From Diphasiastrum complanatum (taxonomy: Eukaryota > Streptophyta > Lycopodiopsida > Lycopodiales > Lycopodiaceae): 64,000 nucleotides of DNA. Below are positions 55,699-64,000 of this stretch, piece by piece. How positions within the stretch are numbered: position 1 is the stretch's first letter; the number at the start of each line of letters is the position of its first letter. The position numbers and the translations under genes are program-made. The stretch is taken from the NCBI GenBank assembly GCA_029204225.1, contig MU832030.1, positions 1-64,000 on the forward strand. The letters are read 5' to 3'. The notes under the pieces were generated by a model. That model worked only from the letters and a program-made list of their open reading frames with translations, was not told the origin of the DNA and did not search any database.

Positions 55699-58600
55699 AT
55701 GTCAAAAATTTCTTTTCAAATGTCGTCCCGGGCACGATGTGTTCCGTTAAAGGACAAGAAAAAACACATGTTTTATTTTACGAAAGGTGTAAATAACATG
55801 AAACTTGATGAACTATTTATCAATGTTGTTGAGAAGAGCGGAAGAGGGGATAGTCCATTTAAAGTGCAAGGTAGAGTACTTAAATATCGGCCCGACGATG
55901 ACGAGGAGCAAGAGGGCTTGGTCAAGGTTCTTGTTGGATGAAGGAATGTTGAAGATTCGACTTGGCCGAGATGAAGTTGTTAAAACATATTTTGACAAAG
56001 CCCTTGTGACATTGGTAGGTACACTCAAAGAAGAATTTATAAATTTTTACTTAGATCATCAGTCTCATTTGGAATGAATTAGGTTTTGGATTATTTAGTA
56101 CTGTAACAATTGCATTCTATGCTGAGCATAGATTACATTATGATTATGCGAAGTTCTCTAATATTATTTTTCTGTTTTTTGTCATATAGAGCCTCAAACA
56201 ATGTCTACAGAACGTGTTGGATGTTGTTGCTGAGAGGAAGGATCTAATCTTTTCTTCTCGTGGTACAAAGTCAAGGGCTTTGGGACGTGGCAAAATAGCT
56301 TCCTCCACTGTCCCTTCCAACATTGATGGTACCGAAAGATCTGCACCCTCAGAATCAGCCCCTTTTCCGGAAAAAAAAAAAGATCTCAGGCTCCTATACA
56401 TACTGAAGAGGGTATAAAGAAACCGAGGTCTAGAAACAAATCAATGGCCAAGCAACCCAAAGTAATTCCCTCTTAAGAAAGTAGAAAAAATAAACAGAAA
56501 AGTCCACTTTAATTTTGCCCGGAGCCTCCATCCAACCTCTGAGTGCTTCATCTAAGATTTCCAAACTTAGAAATGAAATTTATAAAACAAAACCAATTAG
56601 AGAAACTACTTTGATTTTGGATATAGACCAGTGTGATCATCCTCCCATTGATCCTTCGACCAATTGAGGTTCGTGAGCCCAATGAAACACATGTACATAA
56701 CTTAAAAATTAAATTTAAAGATCATATGCAAGCAATTGTGACCTTGTTTATTGTTTTGGTAGATCCCACTGAGTGTGCCACTGTCCCAGGAGTATCTCCA
56801 TGTTGTTTCTTTCCGAACTGTTAGTGCCATTGTGTTCGCTGGGTTGACAGTGGAAGAAGCTAAACTTCTTGCCTAGGACCACAACATTGACCAAGACTAT
56901 CGGATGAAGATGACGGTCATACAAAGAAAGATTTTCTCACAAAGAATTTGTCAGAGTTTCCAAAGCTGGAGATATTAACCAGTTGGAGCTGAAAGCACTT
57001 TGTGCCCAAGAAACGGGCCTGCCATTTGATTCTAAGAATCCAACGTAGAGCTTGATTAAATATGATAACTTTTATCAGCTTGCATTTTGTAGTGGCCAAG
57101 TAATTGTTTTACTATGCTTAGCATAGAATGTTTGGTTCAAAAGTTTTCAAAATTAATAAATAAAATTTTCAAAGCTTTTAATATTTTATCTTTGTGATAT
57201 TATTTTTCAGGTTTGGGCGCTTGTGGATAAAATTTTTGAAAAATGAAAAATTTTTGAAATAGAGGGCCAACCAGCTCGAGGAGGCTCAAAATCATATTAA
57301 AAAAAAAAAAAGGTTATTGCCACCACTCACACATTAAAACTCATACCAACAGAGATGGGTATTTTTGAATGAAAAAACATACAAGGTATAAATTCCTCCG
57401 AGCTCGTAATCAGTGTCCTTTCGAGGGTTGTCCTTTCGAGGATTGCTGATCGTCAGCTCTCCCTTGCTGAAATGGGCAAGGAATTTCAGAGGTCAAAATT
57501 TTTTTATAAACTTTTAAATAACATTTTTTTAATAGTATTTGCAAGTTTTGTTATTTTTTTGTGATACTGATCAATAATTTGTTTTTTAATATCGGCATAA
57601 ATTATTCATGAAAGTTCAAGAGGCCCTCGTAACAGAGTTGAACTATAATGATTTTGAGGAGTGTCAGAGGGTTTATCCTCTGAGTAGTAAAAATGAAGCT
57701 CTCACTCTTTTTTTGATATTATTTAGAGGTATGGTATTCACTTCACTCATGCTTAGCATAGAAATATACTAATTTTTTATTTTGAACATTCATATCTTAT
57801 GCTAAGCATAGTAATTATATTCTCTTTGCTAGTTTGATCTCAAGCCTAGCACATATTTAATTTACTAATTATTTATTATGTTCATCGTTAGTACCTTCTT
57901 AAAATCGAAATTTTTTAATTACTTGTTTTGTACATCTTATGCTAAGCATAGTTGCATTCTCTCTTCTTTCAGTCAACTAAAGAAAATAAAGTCCTTCTAA
58001 AGCAATTTAAACGACATATTCTTAAAGCGAAGGTAGAAAAAAAAGACAGAGAAAGATTGGCACGGGGTGAGACTATTGTCAAGGATGATTCAACAGAGAC
58101 TTTCCTCCCGAAATGTGTCGATGATCAACCGTGTTTTTACACAGTGGAAGAAGGAGATTGTAGGAAATTTTTAAAAATTTTAAAGAAAAGACTCTACACT
58201 CTTTGCATAGCAGACATCTCCTATGGATTTCAGATGAAAGAATCTCTAAATGATGATTCTCCATTCAAATTCACTGAGATCCATAGTGTGATGCAAGGAT
58301 GTCTTGAAATCACAACTTCTCCTATTTGGAGAGTTGTAATATTTCATTCAAGCTAGCAGTCAGCTTCAGTGCAAAAAGCTCTTCTAACTTTTTGCAATGC
58401 TGGGATTGAAAATGTTGTATGGTATGTCTTTAACTTTTTTAAAACTTAACTTTATTTGTTTTAATTTTTAAATAGTTTATGCTTAGCATAGATCATTGTT
58501 TAAAATAATAATCTACTTTTTTTTTGTAGGTACAAGCCCAATGTTCGCAATGCTGGTGGTGCACGGTTGTGCAACGAGATTGAATACATAACCATTGGTT

Positions 58601-59112
58601 ATTATTCATTGGATGGCAAACGTTCGATATCGGACTGACCAGCCTTGGGAACTTGTTCTAATTTCCAACAGTAACAAAGAAGTTGAAAAATCCGATGACA
58701 GATTCCGTGGCTTGTCCTTATCAAAAGCCACAATAATTAATTAATCATCTTGTTGAATTTTTTTCACACCTAGTAGATTGGGTTTTAGATTTGTTTAGCG
58801 GTAGCAACACTACAAGCGCATGCGTTGTGCAAAAAGGCAGACATGTTGCTGATGTAGAATTAGATTCTAGCTTAGTAGAATTTATAAGAATGTGAATGAA
58901 GTCTATCTCAGTTTTGCCGGATGAATTAGCTGAGGTAGGATCCTCCTGCTAGTGGAAAAGTGGGTGACACAAGGGAGTTTGCAGATGTACTAGTTCAAGA
59001 TTATAATATTGTAACTGTAGAGGAAACCGTGGAAGAGGTTGTCGTTGTTTCTACTGAGGCTCCTTTACAAAAGCCCAAAGATGTCAATGACCTTAATGAC
59101 TTTTGGGAATAG
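55699..59112 (+). pseudogene. H: spliced gene for a ParB-like / beta-class DNA amino-methyltransferase protein
   Basis: ATG at 55699; exons include 55699-56014, 56190-56418, blocks near 56600-57060, 57973-58421 and one from 58530. The 58421/58530 junction splits a Trp codon (TG/G) at good GT-AG sites. Near 56640-56920 RPIEVREP and LTVEEAKLLA resemble a ParB-like domain. Near 58207 ADISYGF sits where methyltransferases have DPPY or SPPY, followed by VVWYKPN and NEIEYITIGYYS. Motif I, VLDLFSGSNTTSACVV, lies near 58785. Order IV then I marks the beta class (N6-adenine or N4-cytosine). The gene ends VNDLNDFWE at 59112. TAG stops (near 56875 and 58354) and frameshifts (near 55920 and 58620) make this copy inactive. 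Divergent to gene E. Confidence 0.72.
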
Positions 59113-59603
59113 TGTACTCATCTAGCTATTTTAAACATATGAATATCAAACTTTTTCGGCAGGAAGTTTTTAAATTCATTTACATTTTTTAGATATTATT
59201 TGCTACTTGAAATATTTTTAAATTTTTTTAAATATTTTTTTCAATATTACTCTGTAAGGTAAATTACTAAATGTTTATTTTAATTAATGTTGCTCTGAAA
59301 TGACAATATTGTTTTCAATTTGTTCTAAAATCATATTTTCAAAAAAGTAATGGATATTATCAAGACCTTGTGACATTTCACATGTCTTAGCATTCATATG
59401 ACACTCAATTTTTACAATGTGTTATTAGAGTGCAAAAGTGAAATTGCAAAAGTTTTGTTTGTATCCCCAAAAAAAGAGAAATTATATGATAAGCGTTATT
59501 GTGTTTCCACGAGATGTCCGGAGACCGGATTATTTGTGGTGATGGTCCGACCAATGGCCCATTACCTCACGTAATTGTCGTTCGGCTGATTTTTTTTTTA
59601 CGT
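59113..59603. other. AT-rich sequence after gene H, no gene seen
   Basis: No supported frame. The right end of the E/H unit should lie in or near this stretch, but I found no inverted repeat matching the left side. Confidence 0.5.
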
Positions 59604-59610
59604 CTCTCAC

Positions 59611-59686
<76 letters not shown>

Positions 59687-59892
59687 GCGCTCTCCCTCTC
59701 TCTCTCCTGCGCTCTCTCACCCTCTCCCGTGCTCTGTTTCTCTCTCTGTGCTCTCCCTCCCTTTCTCTTTCTCTCTCCTGCCCTCTCCCTTTCTCTCTCC
59801 CATGCTCTCTCTCTTGCGCTCTATCTCTCTCTGCCCTGCTCTTTCCCTACCCCGCTCTCTCTCTACCGCGTTCACGCTCTTTCTCTCCCTAC

Positions 59893-59960
<68 letters not shown>

Positions 59961-59990
59961 TGCGTTCACGCTCTCCCTCATTTAAATTAA
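59604..59990. repeat. (CT)n-rich microsatellite block
   Basis: Two long perfect CT runs (about 59614-59684 and 59899-59958) joined by imperfect CTCTCC sequence. Open frames rich in Leu and Ser across it are artefacts of the repeat. Confidence 0.97.
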
Positions 59991-60405
59991 AAGACAGCGT
60001 TCACGCTCTCCTCTAAAACGAGTAAAAAAATAATATAGGGCCCAAACAGGCCCAAAAATCAGCCAAACGGCAATTACGAAATGGGAATATCTTTTCCTTT
60101 ATCTATGTATATATTGTGCAAAGAATGATTCTAATCCGAAGTACCTATCACCACAACAACAAATTCTTCCTTGGATATCAATTATCCTAGGTGACTTCAA
60201 TTAAATAACAAAAAACAATAAAAACTTTGATTCAATTTTGTTTAGAAAATCTTTGATCCAAAAACTTTATAAAATTATAAAAAATGTAGTAGATAGTGGC
60301 CATGGGAAGTATGCGTATCAGCAAGCCGAGACCGACAAATTATTTTTGGACCTAAAAACTCATGACCATTAGGTGACTTGATGGTTTCCTGTCAATAATG
60401 TACTG

Positions 60406-60529
60406 TTGCATTCAAGTTTTAGGTCATCGTGCATCATTCATCATTTCACAATCATTAACAATGGATGTTGCATTCAAGTTTTAGGTCATCGTGCATCATT
60501 CATCATTTCACAATCATTAACAATGGATG
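60406..60529. repeat. Perfect tandem repeat, 2 x 62 bp
   Basis: Units 60406-60467 and 60468-60529 both start TTGCATTCAAG and end AACAATGGATG. They look identical, so the duplication is recent or assembly-made. Confidence 0.9.
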
Positions 60530-60952
60530 GTGCAGGATAGAATTTTATGAAATCTGTACCTTAATGCCTTGGTTTTTGGTGAATAAATAGTGTCTAGATT
60601 TATTGCAATCATTAAAAATCCTTTGTATTAATGTGCTAGTTTTGGAAGGTTAAACTCACTGTAGATTTGTTCCTACTATGTGAATTCTTTTAATTTGTGG
60701 AGCATATATGGTCACCATAACCAGGTTCTACCAGCCATTTGGTGCACTTGGCAGATTACAAATGGTAGAGACCCATAATCTATCACAAAAATTGACATGA
60801 AATCATTCGGTACTAGGTAATGGTCATTGGTAGGGCCATTATCACAAATAATCCAAGACCCCAAGCAATGAATGGTGGAAACCACGAGCTCTCAAAGGAC
60901 CAATTATAGCCTGACCAATTAACTATTAACTCATGTGATTGTTACAAAGATG

Positions 60953-61159
60953 AGGGTCCGGGCCGGAATGCCCGCGTCCAGCGTCCGGACCCAGACGCGT
61001 CCGACCCCCTGACGCGGGGTCGGTCGCGTCTAATTGTTTTTTTTTTTTAACTAGAAACCCTAAAAAATTAAAAAAAATTAAAAACGGACGTGTCCGTACC
61101 ACCAGAAGCACCCCTGGCTTCATTTTTTTTTTAATTTCTTTTAGTCTAGATTTTTTTTT

Positions 61160-61195
<36 letters not shown>

Positions 61196-61231
61196 AGATG
61201 CGTCCGGGACGCGGACGCGTCCGGGTCCCGC
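60953..61231. mobile_element. GC-rich-ended repeat, possibly a small inverted-repeat element
   Basis: Two GC-rich ends (60953-61030 and 61195-61231) flank an AT-rich middle with a 28-base poly-A run (61166-61193). The left end starts GGGTCCGGGCC, the complement of the right end GGGACCCGGACGCG. GACGCGTCC-type palindromes occur in both. The inverted match is rough, so the call is tentative. Confidence 0.4.
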
Positions 61232-62280
61232 TTCCTTAGAATTGTCATTCCCTGTGATTTTTATGTTTTTTTTATGACTCTAGAGTCTAGACATAGTGGA
61301 ACTAATCTTTTATGCTAAATTTAAAGTTTTTTTTTCATTTTCTGGTCAAATTTGTTTGATTCCTTGTGGGCGTCAGATCTAGTTTTGGAGCTTTTTGAAC
61401 AGCGCAAGTCTGTGTAGTGGGCAATAATTTTCAAAGCAGGTTTGGAGCCCTATATTAATTATGCAAAATAATATGGGCCACAAAAAGGCTTAAAAATCAA
61501 GCGAGTGACAATTATGTAATATGTGAACCCTTTTTGTAGTACAAGCAAACAATGAAAATGCTCATAATCAAATAGCTCGCGCAATAAGACAGCAAAACGC
61601 AATTTTTTAAACTTGCATTGAAATACCAGTTAGGAAAGAGGCGCTTCATAATGTTGGCATGTATCAATTTGCTTCTTACATTGCCCTTACAACCAGAGAG
61701 AAGTGGTGCTTCTCCACTTATAATAACCAACAGATTTCACCCACAACCTGAGTTTCTTACTTGTAGACTAATTGTAATAGCCTTCCTGGAGACAGAGTTC
61801 TCAAACCTACCTTCATAATATGTAATATAGCAACTTTACACAATAACCAACTTATGCAAAAGTGTAAGTAGAGATTTACAGGTAGCAGCATACCATGTAC
61901 ACAAACACACTAATGTTACGAAACAGATGGCTAGGACTCCCAGCTCTGACTACAAAGCATCTCAAAATGTATCGTAAGATGCAAACAATTATCATCCTCC
62001 AGAATTTCATCTGATAGATAAAAGGCAAAGCCTCATAAGCTACTAAAGTCACGACCAAGATATATAAATTCTCTTCCTGGATTTGGGATTTTACCAAATC
62101 AAGCGATTGAAATACTTGTCTTAGTAGACTGAAGACTGCAGCAAGATTTCACCTCGTGGTATTGATCACAGACGTGAGTGAGGAAAGTGGCGTAAATCAG
62201 CCACTTTCTACCATGGTGCAGTGGACCATGCAGACCAAACAGCAAAGAAACTCCCTGACTGGGAGAAAGAACGGACCTAA
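61232..62280. other. Downstream flank of the PEBP gene, no other gene seen
   Basis: Probably includes the 3' untranslated region of the PEBP gene on the minus strand next to 62280. Short open frames lack support. Confidence 0.5.
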
Positions 62281-63903
62281 TCAACGACGTTTGCTGCCGA
62301 CCTCTTTCTGCGCATTAAAATAGACAGCTGCTACAGGCAGCCCAAGCCCGTGTTCTTGGGCAAAAAGTCTTGTGATGAAGTTTTGACGTACAAGAGGAGG
62401 CGTCATCAGCATTGGCCCTCTTTGCTTGAACAAAGCAAATACATATCGATGAATACCGATTGGTGGCTTTGGGGGAGTGTACGGCACGATTTCCCTGCCT
62501 GCAACAGATTGCATTAGAGTCTTAATGGCACTCACACCTGAACAGATAGCAATCTCACTACAGTCTGTTGGTCCCACTACTAGCTTCTCGAAAAATTTGT
62601 ACACTGAACATGTTAAATAGCTGGTGCTTCAGCTAATTCATTTGAACAGAATAACACACAATACATTAACACAGCGATCATGTCTTTCAATGCAACGTAA
62701 TGGATGTTAGATTGGAAAATTGTGCCCATTTTTAGGATCCTTAAAAAGAAGTATGTTATTTTTTTGGGCGCAGATGGGCAGAATATTCAAGTGCCATGAT
62801 ACAGAGATAATACATGGCAGAATTTCATCCTGCAAGAAATATACATTTATAAATTCTGATGTAGAATACCATTTCAAAATCATGATGTGAGAATAAGCCA
62901 TATATAATCCACTACACAATGGAAGATGGGTACGGTACATATGACATTCTCTTCAGTTCGAACTCCCAACTTTTGTAGGTGAGTGTAAAAACTTTGGGTC
63001 TGAACTGGGAAGAATGGCGTGTGCCCGATTCCTTCCATAATGCGTAAAGGATTCTCTCAAATTAATAAAATTAGTATGCACATCCATTCCACAATGGAAA
63101 GTCCCTCCACTCCTGGTAAGCCATAAAAATCCATAATCATAAATTTGCAAGCCCATGGAGATTTTTTGCTGCCGGAAAAATTTTGAAAGATCATAGATTG
63201 ATACATTCTGGAAAATGATGCCAAAAACAAATTTCCAGCACAAAGTACAATCATGGCGGGTAATAGTAAGTAGGATGTTTGCTCATCCTTTACATAAGAG
63301 AATGGTCTGTCTAAAGACTTCATGGTGGTCAGAGTAGGATTTTGAGTTACTCTCAACCTAATGGGAGCTTCTCAAGTGACAGTACCACCATGAACGGTCA
63401 CTACAAAGACCACTCCCCCATACAAAGTGCAACATAAAACCAATTTACATGAGACTAAATAACCTGTTGATTGCCCTCTACTACTTTAACATGTTGAACG
63501 AAACAGCACAGTGTAACTTGGTCCAACACCCAAAGCTGAAGCTTTAAAAAACCCCTCCACTAGCTTCTAGTTTCTTGAAGATGTCGAGATAAACAGACTG
63601 TTGTAATAAAAAAGGTTGAATAGTGGCTGCTATTCAAGTGACATGATTCTCAAATTACTATAAATGCATCAAAAACAGTCAAAGTTTCTAGAGCTTCTGA
63701 TGCCAGTCTGTCAACCAATCCACACAAGGACTGTCATGAAATTGATTTGCTGGTTATAATGAACACGAGTTATTTATCTTTGATGCTCACAATTGAATCA
63801 CAGCAAAGAAAAAGGATTCCAAACAGCTGTTGTGCTGATACCATTCAGATTCTTAATCTCACCTTTTGTAACATCAGTGGCTCCTGGAATGTCAGTAACG
63901 ATC
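62281..63903 (-). CDS. PEBP-family gene, MFT-like, exons 3 and 4 (5' part beyond window)
   Basis: Exon 3 is 63863-63903, exactly 41 nt as in FT/TFL1/MFT genes. It lies between CTGCAG and GTGAG and encodes IVTDIPGATDVTK, with the first G completing a Trp codon. Exon 4 is 62281-62498, after TTGCAG, phase 1 as expected. It has PKPPIGIHRYVF, then LFAQEHGLGLPVAAVYFNAQKE, and stops after GSKRR. The intron between them is 1364 bp. PEBP proteins act as transcriptional co-regulators of flowering, dormancy and seed traits. The YFNAQKE ending and the preceding loop fit MFT better than FT (YNCQRE). By alignment the FT Gln140 position is Gln. Exons 1 and 2, with the Tyr/His switch residue, lie beyond 64000. 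It appears intact and is the one clear host gene here. Confidence 0.88.
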
Positions 63904-64000
63904 CTGCAGAAAGGCAGAAAAAGCCAAAGTTCAAAATGGTACATAAAGGAATAGTTAATGGCCTTTTTAACAATAAGTTGATCAAGAACAGCAGCAAGAA

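Noticed and set aside
59499-60016. Long Leu/Ser-rich frames
   Set aside because: Translations of the CT microsatellite only.
62953-63356. Minus-strand frames of nearly 100 codons
   Set aside because: They lie within intron 3 of the PEBP gene and show no family motif or splice support.
62281-63903. FT assignment for the PEBP gene
   Set aside because: The YFNAQKE ending and lack of the FT loop Tyr and Trp argue against FT; only the Gln position agrees.
1-64000. CRISPR arrays, rRNA or tRNA genes
   Set aside because: No regular spacer array, rRNA segment or cloverleaf candidate was seen; tRNA-like words are retroelement primer sites.

Overview
This is a stretch of nuclear DNA from a land plant. 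The evidence is plant-type Ty1/copia and Ty3/gypsy retrotransposons, spliced genes with GT-AG introns, and, at the right edge, two exons of a plant PEBP gene (the MFT/FT/TFL1 family) with the typical 41-nt third exon. The window is dominated by nested transposons and looks like gene-poor chromatin of a large genome. A non-flowering plant (fern, lycophyte, bryophyte or gymnosperm) is my guess from the mixture of transposon families, not something the sequence proves.

Layout. 1-4 kb: a decayed hAT transposase gene (minus strand), from BED zinc finger to dimerisation domain. 4-6 kb: two dead reverse-transcriptase fragments. 6.2-6.6 kb: one clean orphan exon of an unrecognised gene. 8.8-9.3 kb: a short inverted-repeat element. 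9.4-15.4 kb: two pol-deleted chromovirus-type elements of one family, A (+) sitting inside the 3' LTR of B (-), each with its own target duplication. 15.4-21.1 kb: no genes seen. 21.6-44.8 kb: a decayed Ty3/gypsy element C (-), whose 3' LTR was hit twice: by G, an intact and very young copia element with a 1317-aa polyprotein, and by D, a 5.7-kb terminal-inverted-repeat element. 44.8-47 kb: a copia relic. 47.4-59.1 kb: a large divergent two-gene unit (E on minus, H on plus), with retroelement F inserted in the first exon of E. 59.6-62 kb: microsatellites and small repeats. 62.3-63.9 kb: the PEBP gene.

Two units are the most interesting. D carries an intact, intronless, strongly divergent histone H3-like gene whose tail has no lysine. 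It faces a gene for an acidic protein across a promoter region with eight CACGTG palindromes, and it also carries a transposase-like gene; D fits its target without a visible target-site duplication. The E/H unit pairs a DUF7869-type transposon protein (E) with a spliced gene resembling a ParB-like domain joined to a beta-class DNA amino-methyltransferase (H). The 1.4 kb between them and the introns of H hold about 20 copies of the palindrome TATGCTNAGCATA, and part of this space is a 470-bp hairpin-forming inverted repeat. Most genes outside G, the H3-like gene, the orphan exon and the PEBP gene are interrupted by stops or frameshifts.
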